Source of the DNA: Hydractinia symbiolongicarpus
Lineage: Eukaryota > Cnidaria > Hydrozoa > Anthoathecata > Hydractiniidae
NCBI RefSeq assembly: GCF_029227915.1
Contig: NC_079877.1
Location: forward strand, 124,001-188,000
Length of the DNA stretch: 64,000 nucleotides
Direction: 5' to 3'
Below, in pieces: positions 19,892 to 27,300 of this stretch (position 1 is its first letter; each line of letters begins with the position of its first letter). The notes beneath the pieces are model-generated. The model did not search any database, was not told the origin of the DNA, and saw only the letters and a list, made by a program, of their open reading frames with translations. Position numbers and translations under genes: made by a program.

Positions 19892-19918
19892 AGTTTTTTT
19901 CTTTGTAGTAACCACACA

Positions 19919-20506
19919 ATGGCAGAGATTTATCCGAAGCTACCCACGGCTCCCGAGTATTCGAGCGAGCAGGACAAGTTTAATACTAATACCGTGAACT
20001 CTCAACTTGGGGAGCTTAGAAAATTACGTGATAAGTTCAATACAAAATATGAGAAATATAACAAGACTCTACACAGACTGGTTCTTTTAAATGCCAGCGC
20101 CACGGCCATAACCGTCGCTTCAGGCATAGGTTCGGTGGTAACCGGTGCCACTCTCATCGGAATCCCCGCTTCCGTGGGATTGGGAGCCGTAGCACTGTCG
20201 GGAACCATTTTCACGGGCTCCATCATGACCCTGATTAAAAGATATCGGAGCAAGCTTGACAAGGTCATGAAATTATATGATGTTGCGACGTCCGCCATAG
20301 CCGTGTTTGAAAACTCCGTCTCGCGGGCTCTGAATAATGACGACATTAGTCACATTGAATTTCAAACCCTGAGCGGTATATACTACGAAGCTCTGAACAA
20401 GATGACGAAAACCGACAGAAAGATGGAGAGCGAAACTCGCAACCAGTTTGAAAAAAGTCTAATGGACCAGGTTCAAAGCCTCAGAAGGACCGTAAATCAA
20501 GGTTAG
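19919..20506 (+). CDS. Two-hydrophobic-segment protein, paralogue B (195 aa)
   Basis: The 195-residue protein starts at ATG 19919, 27 bp after paralogue A. It shares with A the MAE start, NSQLGELRKLRDKF (residues 27-40), two hydrophobic Gly/Ala-rich segments (about 54-81 and 85-105), then YRSKLDKVMKLYDV and AIAVFENSV. It is longer at both ends. A T-rich AAAGTTTTTTT tract precedes the ATG, much as TAGTTTTTTTCC precedes A. The Gly-rich hydrophobic pair suggests a membrane-active or pore-type virion protein; this is inference. Divergence from A suggests old duplication and possibly split roles. Confidence 0.78.
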   Translation: MAEIYPKLPTAPEYSSEQDKFNTNTVNSQLGELRKLRDKFNTKYEKYNKTLHRLVLLNASATAITVASGIGSVVTGATLIGIPASVGLGAVALSGTIFTGSIMTLIKRYRSKLDKVMKLYDVATSAIAVFENSVSRALNNDDISHIEFQTLSGIYYEALNKMTKTDRKMESETRNQFEKSLMDQVQSLRRTVNQG

Positions 20507-20540
20507 TGATGTGCGCATGTACACCGCTCGCATATTTCGT

Positions 20541-20593
20541 GTGGTACGATAAAAGTGCTTAAAGTTTTTAGCCGTACATGTATATGCCATAAT
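20541..20593 (+). promoter_or_regulatory. Promoter of SAP-like gene 1 (duplicated)
   Basis: GTGGTACGATAAAAGTGCTT at 20541, followed by AAAGTTTTTA and ATGTATATGC, precedes ATG 20594. The same block occurs at 22919 before SAP-like gene 2. Conservation of the upstream region together with the gene marks it as the functional promoter of the duplicated cassette. Confidence 0.6.
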
Positions 20594-20863
20594 ATGTCGG
20601 ACATGAATACCACGCCGGACTACAAATTGATGAAACTGCGAGAGTTGCGAGAGATTGCCAAAGCTCGTGGGGTGAAGTATATTTGCGCGATGAAAAAGGC
20701 CAGGCTGATTGAGGTGATTGAGAAGAATGATCTGGATCCGACATACATCATAGATCTGGATACCAAGCTGGAATGGTATGGATACTGTACTGGCTGGAGG
20801 GAGAAAAACAGGGAGGCGTACCTGAAATGTCAAAAACGTTATAACGACAAGAGATCCAAGTGA
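20594..20863 (+). CDS. SAP/Rho_N-like small basic protein, copy 1 (89 aa)
   Basis: The gene starts at ATG 20594; the upstream frame extension would need a GTG. Residues about 8-45 follow the SAP/Rho N-terminal helix pattern: a leucine-rich KLMKLRELREIAKARGV helix, a KKARLIEVIE helix and an acidic turn. The C-terminal third is basic and aromatic (REAYLKCQKRYNDKRSK). SAP-type folds bind DNA, so a DNA- or chromatin-binding role is likely. The same motif begins the polymerase and RING protein 2. A close copy is at 22970-23239. A TTTGTTACCCG hairpin follows the stop codon. Confidence 0.75.
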   Translation: MSDMNTTPDYKLMKLRELREIAKARGVKYICAMKKARLIEVIEKNDLDPTYIIDLDTKLEWYGYCTGWREKNREAYLKCQKRYNDKRSK

Positions 20864-20873
20864 TTGTGTGCAT

Positions 20874-20897
20874 TTTGTTACCCGGACGGGTAACAAA
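20874..20897. terminator. Hairpin, TTTGTTACCCG family, 3' of SAP-like gene 1
   Basis: TTTGTTACCCG (20874-20884) and CGGGTAACAAA (20887-20897) are perfectly complementary, leaving two bases at the tip. It begins 10 bp after the stop codon. A near-identical hairpin follows SAP-like gene 2 at 23250-23273. Confidence 0.68.
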
Positions 20898-20902
20898 TAT
20901 CG

Positions 20903-21003
20903 GTGGGTGGAGATATCCATGGCGTGCGAATCGCTAACCTCAAATACGATCTATAAAAATTGGATTAAAGATTCCTATATCGTATATCATATTATATCCA
21001 ACC
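20903..21003 (+). promoter_or_regulatory. Promoter of RING gene 1
   Basis: The region carries GGAGATATCCATGGCGTGCG, then ATCTATAAAAATTGG, GATTAAAGATTCCTATATCG and TATATCAT before the ATG. The same sequence, inverted, precedes RING gene 2. The TTAAAGATTC and GTATATCAT parts, and the first codons ATGACTTCGAG, are shared with the polymerase gene start at 24321. Confidence 0.6.
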
Positions 21004-21732
21004 ATGACTTCGAGATTTACAGATGACGAAAACCGACAGTTCTCCGAAAGATTCGGCTCCTGGGAGGACGAATATTTCGGCCGCACAATAGACCCATGCC
21101 TGAATTCCGCATCCAGCAGATCTTGTTGCGAAGAATTACTGAACATGGTCGAAATATTGGAACTACAATATGTTGACTTTGAGGGGATCGGTCCGGACTC
21201 TGATCATAAATCCTATGATGATATTATAGAACACGTAAAAGCTCGAAGTGTCTTACGCACCGGAGGAGTCGAACTCGGATACTATGGAACTCCCATAATA
21301 GAAGCGCGCGTCTATGCAGTCGCCACGGGTCCGTATGAAATATGGACATATATGGACATAGATGATGTCGAGGAGTACGACGATGAGGAGGAAGAGGAGG
21401 AAGAGGATGAAGAGGAAGAGGAGTACGACGATGAGGAGTACGACGATGAGGAGGAAGAGGAGGAAGAAGAGGAAGAGGAGTACGACGGTGAGAAGAGGAC
21501 GACGAGGACAAGAGCGCTGATTGATCGTGATTTTTTTAGTGATGACGATGATGACCTAGAGGACGAGGACAAATGCATAATTTGTCTTTCTAAAAGAAAG
21601 AGCGCAACCTTTGTTCATGGTAGAATGGGACATTGCTGCTGCTGTTTATCGTGCGCATATAAATTGGAAAAGGGGGAAGATAATTGTCCCGTGTGTCGAG
21701 CGCCAATAGATTTTGTCATTAGACAATATTGA
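21004..21732 (+). CDS. Acidic RING-finger protein 1, MDM2-type C2H2C4 RING
   Basis: The 242-residue protein starts at ATG 21004. Residues 1-115 are unremarkable; residues about 120-165 are an almost pure Asp/Glu tract with EYDD punctuation, encoded by a repetitive GAGGAAGAG tract. The C-terminal RING has ligands C191, C194, H205, H210, C214, C217, C228 and C231. The spacing C-x2-C-x10-H-x4-H-x3-C-x2-C-x10-C-x2-C is that of the MDM2/MDMX RING rather than the C3HC4 IAP RING, and the chain ends a few residues later in a hydrophobic tail with a terminal tyrosine, as MDM2-type RINGs do. A ubiquitin E3 ligase role is likely. No p53-binding (SWIB) domain is visible. The RING-coding part is duplicated inverted at 23290-23545. 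Confidence 0.88.
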   Translation: MTSRFTDDENRQFSERFGSWEDEYFGRTIDPCLNSASSRSCCEELLNMVEILELQYVDFEGIGPDSDHKSYDDIIEHVKARSVLRTGGVELGYYGTPIIEARVYAVATGPYEIWTYMDIDDVEEYDDEEEEEEEDEEEEEYDDEEYDDEEEEEEEEEEEYDGEKRTTRTRALIDRDFFSDDDDDLEDEDKCIICLSKRKSATFVHGRMGHCCCCLSCAYKLEKGEDNCPVCRAPIDFVIRQY

Positions 21733-21748
21733 ACGCGAATTCCTGGCC

Positions 21749-21772
21749 TTTGTTACCCGCCCGAGTAACAAA
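21749..21772. terminator. Hairpin, TTTGTTAC family, 3' of RING gene 1
   Basis: TTTGTTAC (21749-21756) pairs with GTAACAAA (21765-21772); the 8-nt loop CCGCCCGA can pair internally. It begins 17 bp after the RING 1 stop codon. Its surroundings (AATTCCTGGCC before it and GGTGTCGATGGATAC after it) recur at 24099-24158. Confidence 0.62.
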
Positions 21773-21852
21773 AATCCCGAGGTGTCGATGGATACCCAAG
21801 ACTGAGTCATAGCGGCCCTATCTGCCGACCACCCTGCGCGATCCCCGGCATC

Positions 21853-21877
21853 ATCTTTACCAGAAACAGGTAAAGAT
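21853..21877. terminator. Hairpin, ATCTTTACC family, 3' of integrase
   Basis: ATCTTTACC (21853-21861) and GGTAAAGAT (21869-21877) form a perfect 9-bp stem with an AGAAACA loop, 14 bp beyond the integrase stop codon on the minus strand. The element's other copy of this hairpin is beyond the first minus-strand gene at 11680-11704. Confidence 0.65.
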
Positions 21878-21890
21878 ATCGTCCCCTTTT

Positions 21891-22874
21891 TCACCAACCT
21901 TGCACATAATCAGGAGGTAAATCTGTATCTTCAGGTATTAACATCAATTCCTCCTTTACAAAAGCCCGTCCGGGTCCGTCTTCAACATAGTACATTACAC
22001 GGTTACCAGGTTGCGCTATTACCTCACGCAATCTATATGTGTTTTTCGACCATATTCTATCGGTTGCCCGTCTCCGCCCATCATCATGCTCTTCACCAGG
22101 TTGTAGTAGATATCTATACAGGCCATCCTTAGGTAATTCTACTTCAGGTGGATAGCTCTCTTGATTAACAAGAGGCACCTCTTTCATTATAATAGCATCT
22201 TTTGGCTTCATATCAATCATCTGCGTCTTTGTATCGTTTAGCCTATCAATCAGTTTATACAGATGCTTAACCCATGTAGATGATACCTTTTCCAAATCAT
22301 TCAGTTCTTGAGCATCTTGTATTTTGAATAAATTTTCCGCAAGTATCTTGTTCAACGCCTCAACAAAAGCTGTGTGCGTATGCTTATATTTTGTAGTCGC
22401 CCTTTTAATTTCAACCTTATGCTTCTCCAACAGCTTTGTCACATCTGCTTTGAATTCTGAACCGTTATCACATTGGAAAGTTTTCGGATAAGTTAACGGT
22501 CCTGCCTTGTAGATGTCCTCAATCATAGCGGCAACCTCTTTGGCTTTCTTAGTCCTCAAAGGTCGGGCTACTTTGTATCTGGAAGCGGTATCGATTCCCG
22601 ACAAAATGTACTTATATTTATTACCATACAGTATGTCACCGGGCATGTACAATAAATCGAATTGATGTAAATCATTAGGGGTGGTAACTTCATAATGTGG
22701 TCTTTCAACATGTTTTGGAGCAGGTAAATGTACTTGCCAAAATGCTTGTTTTGATAGCCACTTATTAATCTCCTTTGGCTTGAAACCGAATCCTCTTAAA
22801 TTCTGAGCAGCCTTTTGTCCTTTCCATAAATTTTGAGGTTGATAGTAAGTCTCTTGAAGTTTAGAGTTTGACAT
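21891..22874 (-). CDS. INT: Polinton integrase, RVE family (DD35E)
   Basis: The 327-residue protein starts at ATG 22874. The rve catalytic core runs from about residue 62 to 215 with D73 (HQFDLLYMPGD), D136 (FQCDNGSEF) and E172 (FVEALNK); 35 residues separate D136 and E172, the DD35E arrangement of retroviral and Polinton integrases. A C-terminal beta-rich SH3/chromo-like region (YRLREV, VMYYVEDG, FVKEELMLIP) follows at about 280-320. The N-terminal part has no cysteine, so no HHCC zinc finger is visible. It would catalyse insertion using the TIR ends and produce the target duplication seen here. All catalytic residues are intact. An ATCTTTACC hairpin follows its stop codon. Confidence 0.96.
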   Translation of the reverse strand: MSNSKLQETYYQPQNLWKGQKAAQNLRGFGFKPKEINKWLSKQAFWQVHLPAPKHVERPHYEVTTPNDLHQFDLLYMPGDILYGNKYKYILSGIDTASRYKVARPLRTKKAKEVAAMIEDIYKAGPLTYPKTFQCDNGSEFKADVTKLLEKHKVEIKRATTKYKHTHTAFVEALNKILAENLFKIQDAQELNDLEKVSSTWVKHLYKLIDRLNDTKTQMIDMKPKDAIIMKEVPLVNQESYPPEVELPKDGLYRYLLQPGEEHDDGRRRATDRIWSKNTYRLREVIAQPGNRVMYYVEDGPGRAFVKEELMLIPEDTDLPPDYVQGW

Positions 22875-22969
22875 GTTTTATTTATGCACACCTTTATTTA
22901 TCTCCTTTTTGTTATGATGTGGTACGATAAAAGTGCTTAAAGTTTTTATATGTATATGTATATGCGTAT
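22875..22969. promoter_or_regulatory. Divergent promoter between integrase and SAP-like gene 2
   Basis: On the minus side AATAAAAC lies directly before the integrase ATG. On the plus side GTGGTACGATAAAAGTGCTT (from 22919) and AAAGTTTTTA plus a TATATGTATATG run precede ATG 22970. The plus half is the duplicate of the block at 20541; the minus half is unique. Confidence 0.55.
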
Positions 22970-23239
22970 ATGTCGGACATGAATACCACACCAGACTACA
23001 AATTGATGAAACTGCGAGAGTTGCAAGAGGTTGCTAAATCCCGCGGAATTAAGTATATCGTGGGTATGAGAAAGGCTAAACTGGTTGAGGTGATTGAGAA
23101 GAATGATCTCGACCCATCCTATACCATCGATCCGGATACCAAACGGCAACGGTACGGATACTATTCAAGGTGGAGGACGAAAAACAGGGAGGCATATCTA
23201 AAAGCTCAAAAACGTTATAACGACAAGAGATCCAAGTGA
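22970..23239 (+). CDS. SAP/Rho_N-like small basic protein, copy 2 (89 aa)
   Basis: Same length and architecture as the gene at 20594: MSDMNTTPDYKLMKLREL start, SAP-like helix pair at about residues 8-45, basic REAYLKAQKRYNDKRSK end. Substitutions are scattered, for example Cys replaced by Ala near the C terminus. The promoter and the downstream hairpin are duplicated with it, so the whole cassette was copied in direct orientation at a 2376-bp offset. It converges on RING gene 2, with the shared hairpin in the 50-bp gap. Probable DNA-binding protein; role unknown. Confidence 0.75.
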   Translation: MSDMNTTPDYKLMKLRELQEVAKSRGIKYIVGMRKAKLVEVIEKNDLDPSYTIDPDTKRQRYGYYSRWRTKNREAYLKAQKRYNDKRSK

Positions 23240-23249
23240 TTGTGCGCAT

Positions 23250-23273
23250 TTTGTTACCCGTCCGGGTAACAAA
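23250..23273. terminator. Hairpin, TTTGTTACCCG family, between convergent genes
   Basis: TTTGTTACCCG (23250-23260) pairs perfectly with CGGGTAACAAA (23263-23273). It sits between the 3' ends of SAP-like gene 2 (+) and RING gene 2 (-), so it could serve both. Confidence 0.66.
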
Positions 23274-23289
23274 TATCGGGAATTCGCGT

Positions 23290-23991
23290 TCAATATTGTC
23301 TAATGACAAAATCTATTGGTGCCCGACATATGGGACATTTATCCCTCCTATTCTCCAATATAGATGCGCATGATAGACAGCAGCAGCAATGTCCCATTCT
23401 ACCATGAACAAAGGTTGCGCTCTTTCTTTTAGAAAGACAAATTATGCATTTGTCCTCGTCCTCTAGGTCATCATCGTCATCACTAAAAAAATCACGATCA
23501 ATCAGCGCTCTTGTCCTCGTCGTCCTCTTCTCACCGTCGTCCTCATCTTCATCAATGTCAAGCTGTGCCGGTATCTGTTGAAATGGAGGTGGTCTGGCGG
23601 GTCCGGGCTCATTATAATGAGTATGATCTATTGATAATAATAATTGGATAAGCTCGTCCCTTCTTAGATGCGAGTATCTAGATGCGCCGAGGAAACCCGC
23701 TCGGTTTCGTAAATCACGGACCGTGAAAAGACTAAAGTCATCAATATATTCTCTACTGTAGGTGGGTGGTGTCGGTCTAGGTGTCGGAACACTCTCGATT
23801 GCTATCCGGCGGGAATAATGCGATAGATCAATCAATAATAATAATCTGATAAGCTCAGCCCTTCTGAGCCGCGAGTATCCATGTAGGCCAAGGTACCTCG
23901 CTCTGGCTCTTAAATCAGGGAGTGTGAAAAGACTAAAGTCATCAATATATTCTCTGCTGTAGGTGAGGGCGCGTACGATCGGTGAAGACAT
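23290..23991 (-). CDS. SAP-repeat RING protein 2, MDM2-type C2H2C4 RING
   Basis: The 233-residue protein starts at ATG 23991. It holds two copies of a SAP/Rho_N-like unit, each beginning YSREYIDDFSLFT, at about residues 11-58 and 78-125, joined by a proline-rich linker. A second Pro-rich and acidic linker leads to a C-terminal RING with ligands C182, C185, H196, H201, C205, C208, C219 and C222, the same MDM2-type spacing as RING 1. From about residue 152 the protein is nearly identical to RING 1, apart from a divergent patch between the sixth and seventh ligands. The N termini differ entirely, so this is a domain shuffle: DNA-binding-like modules joined to an E3 ligase module. Confidence 0.88.
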   Translation of the reverse strand: MSSPIVRALTYSREYIDDFSLFTLPDLRARARYLGLHGYSRLRRAELIRLLLLIDLSHYSRRIAIESVPTPRPTPPTYSREYIDDFSLFTVRDLRNRAGFLGASRYSHLRRDELIQLLLSIDHTHYNEPGPARPPPFQQIPAQLDIDEDEDDGEKRTTRTRALIDRDFFSDDDDDLEDEDKCIICLSKRKSATFVHGRMGHCCCCLSCASILENRRDKCPICRAPIDFVIRQY

Positions 23992-24320
23992 GGTTGGATA
24001 TGATATGATATGATATGATATACGATATAGGAATCTTTAATCCAATTTTTATAGATCGTATTTGAGGTTGGTGATTCGCACGCCATGGATATCTCCGCGA
24101 ATTCCTGGCCTTTGTTACTCGGACGGGTAACAAAAAATCCCGTGGTGTCGATGGATACTCACCCACGGTGGATCGGCACTCTGTGTGTTTTAGCGTGTTT
24201 TACTACAATTTTAGCACGGTGTGGCAACCACAAACTAGGACACTCATGACCCTCCAACACGGTTTACGATTTTTTTTAAAAAAGGGTTAAAGATTCTGTA
24301 TTCGTATATCATACGCAAGC
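23992..24320. promoter_or_regulatory. Divergent region: RING 2 and polymerase promoters
   Basis: This 329-bp stretch has no gene. The minus-side part (23992-24100) is the inverted copy of the RING 1 promoter, with an expanded 5-bp TGATA repeat next to the ATG. A hairpin of the TTTGTTAC family is at 24111-24134. The plus-side part before the polymerase has a T8A6 tract, then GGGTTAAAGATTC and TTCGTATATCATACG before ATG 24321. TTAAAGATTC and GTATATCAT are common to the polymerase and both RING genes, so they may be expressed together. Confidence 0.6.
24111..24134. terminator. Orphan hairpin, TTTGTTAC family
   Basis: TTTGTTACTCG (24111-24121) and CGGGTAACAAA (24124-24134) pair with one wobble. 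Unlike the other members it follows no gene end; it lies between two divergent genes. Its flanks match those of the hairpin after RING gene 1, so it seems to mark an old duplication breakpoint. Confidence 0.6.
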
Positions 24321-27300
24321 ATGACTTCGAGAAATACCTTTGCTGAATTAAGAAAACTCGCTAAGGAACGCGGTCTACATGGCTACGCAAAGCTCAGAAA
24401 GGCCGAGATTATCGAATTATTGGGACCAACTACCGTTTCAGCACCGGTTAGACCGGTACCCATGCCGAGACCCTCGAGACCCGTACCGGTGTCGAGACCT
24501 AGACCGAGACCGAGACCGAGACCGGCACCTAGACCGGTGTCGAGACCGATACCGGCACCTAGATACACCGGACCGCCTAGACTCTACAGCCCTTTACCAA
24601 CATCTAGACCCACCATACATGTACCACCTACATCAATCAAATCTCTGGGGAGTTTTCTAGGATCCGATGGATCTGTACCCATACCAACACCGAGACCGAG
24701 ACCTAGACCATTTATATCTGGCTCTGACATGGATATTTTTGAGCAGGAAGAAATGGCTAAAACCAGACCTATAGTGAAAAGCAAGTTGATTGAATGGAGA
24801 GACTGGTTGACGAAACATGTACCTAAGGCTATTAAGGATAAAACAACAAAAGCTTTCAAAACCATGAAGGATAAGATCATGGGTTTGTATAAAAAGGGCA
24901 GTGGAGAGGAAGAGGTGGAAGAGGTGAAAGAGGAAAACCCCTATACCCCCATTGAGGAGGCGTTTGACCGTTCATACAAACGTTTCAAGATAAACTCGGA
25001 TGGTAAGAAGAGGAATGTCAAGGTCTTTCTCAAACAGCTTAAGCCTATCGTTAAGAGGTTAATGAAGGAAGTGCTCAGGCAGAAGAAGTCGCTGAAGACT
25101 CAGGCTACACTGTGGGTGAAATGGGTAAAGGAGGACACCGGCTCGACCGATGCCCCACATGTATATGTTGACAAAGCGTTCAATAGCTATATGGAGGTAT
25201 TACATTCCAACGATGACATTTCTAATGTTTTTGATCGGATCCGTAATAAGATAATCGAGCAGATTGAAAACCCTGCTCTACCCGCCAGTGGGTTCACAAT
25301 CGATAAAATCTTGCATATGCATGTGGACTTTCATAAGCTAAAATTAACGAGAGGTAGTTCTTACTTACCGCTACCCAAGAATTTCAGTGGAAAGCGATCT
25401 GTGATTAACCCACATAACGAGGATGAAGAATGCTTCAAATGGGCCGTTATCGCTGCTCTCAATCATGATAAGATTGATAATCATCCTGAACGAATCTCAA
25501 ACCTTAAGAAGTTTGAAGACAAGTGCAATTGGGGTGGTCTAACTTTCCCAATGGCTCTAAACAAGATAGATTTATTTGAGAGAAGGAACCCTGATATCGC
25601 CGTGCATGTTTTGGCAAAAGATGACATAGAGGGTGTCTATATGTGTCGAAAATCGAAGCATCTTGACCGGGATGAGACGGTTGTTTTGTTTTTACTGTGT
25701 GAAGGGGATAAGAGGCATTATATCGCTGTTAAGAACCTGAGCGGTGTCCTGAGCATGGCCAACTCAAAGCATGAACATAAAGAGCATTATTGCTTGAATT
25801 GTCTCTCTGGTTTTCCAAGCGAACGGAAAAGGGATGAGCACTTTGAGTATTGTAAGAATAACGATGCCGTTAATATTCAACTCCCTAAGGAGGGTAGCAC
25901 CTTAACCTTCACCCACGGTCAGTACCAGCTCAAAGCCCCATTCATCATGTATGCTGATTTTGAAGCTTTTACAAAACCTGAAGAGATAGAGTGTGGATCG
26001 TCCACCGAGAAAGTTGGTAAACATATCCCCACCGGATTCTGTTGTTATAGTAAATATGCTCATGGTGAAGTTTTGGACCCTCTGAAGCTTTACCGTGGTG
26101 ATGACTGTGTTCCGCGCTTTGTGGATCATGTGGTTTCCGAGGCGAAAAGGTTATACAACATGTTTCCACAACTTGGTATGCAAGATCTAACCGATGAAGA
26201 ACTTGATGGATATGAAAATTCCATCAAGTGCCACATCTGTATGAGAGAATTTGGTGATGATGACATCAAGGTCAGGGATCACTGTCATTTTACCGGAAAG
26301 TTTCGTGGATCGGCACACATGGAATGTAATCTCCGTTACAAGGTGCCTAATTATATTCCGGTTGTCTTCCATAATCTGAGTGGATATGATGCGCATCTAT
26401 TTATCAAAGAGCTTGCGAAGAAGTATGGAGAAGGTGGTATGAGTGTAATCGCTGAAAATAAAGAGAAATATATCTCTTTCTCGACCGATGTTAAGGTTGG
26501 TGAATACACCAACAAAAATGGTGAGACCAAAGACAAAAAGATAAAGCTGAGATTCATCGATTCATTTAGATTTATGTCAAGAGGATTAGGTTCCTTAGCT
26601 GACAATCTATCCGATGATCAGTGTAAAAACCTTAGAAAATTCTTCAATGATGAGCAATTCAACATAATGAGAAGGAAGGGTGTATACCCATATGAGTATG
26701 TTGATTCATTCGATAGGTTTAATGAAACCAGGCTTCCTTCGAAAGATGACTTTTATAGCAAGTTGAACATGAATGGTATCAGCGATGCCGATTATGCGCA
26801 TGCCCAGAAGGTGTGGGGGGACATGAAAGTTGAAAATATGGGCGTTTATCATGATATCTATCTCAAGACGGATGTTCTGCTTCTGAGTGATGTGTTTGAG
26901 ACATTCAGAGAGACATGTTTGAGAAACTATAAATTAGATCCCGCTCATTTTTACACGGCCCCCGGATTAGCGTGGCAGGCATGCCTGAAAAAGACAGATG
27001 TTGAGCTGGATTTGTTGTCAGATATGGATATGTTACTGTTTGTGGAGATGGGTATTAGGGGCGGTCTCTGTCAGGCCGTTCACAGACACGCGAAGGCAAA
27101 TAATCCATATATGGGCGATATGTATAATACTTCAGAAGATACAACCTATCTACAGTATCTTGATGCTAACAATCTGTATGGATGGGCTATGATACAGAAG
27201 ATGCCCACCGGGGGGTTTGAGTGGGATGATTCCGGTAAATTTACACCCGAACTCATTTCAGAGTTGGCTGTGGAAAACGGTGAAAAGGGGTACATGCTTG

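Noticed and set aside
21224-21578. Serine-, proline- or histidine-rich ORFs antisense to RING gene 1
   Set aside because: They are the complement of the Asp/Glu-coding GAGGAAGAG tract and have no independent support.
21571-21732. IAP-type (BIRC) C3HC4 RING for the RING proteins
   Set aside because: The sequence context looks similar, but the ligand spacing has x10 before His and His-x4-His, which matches the MDM2 type, and no BIR domain is present.
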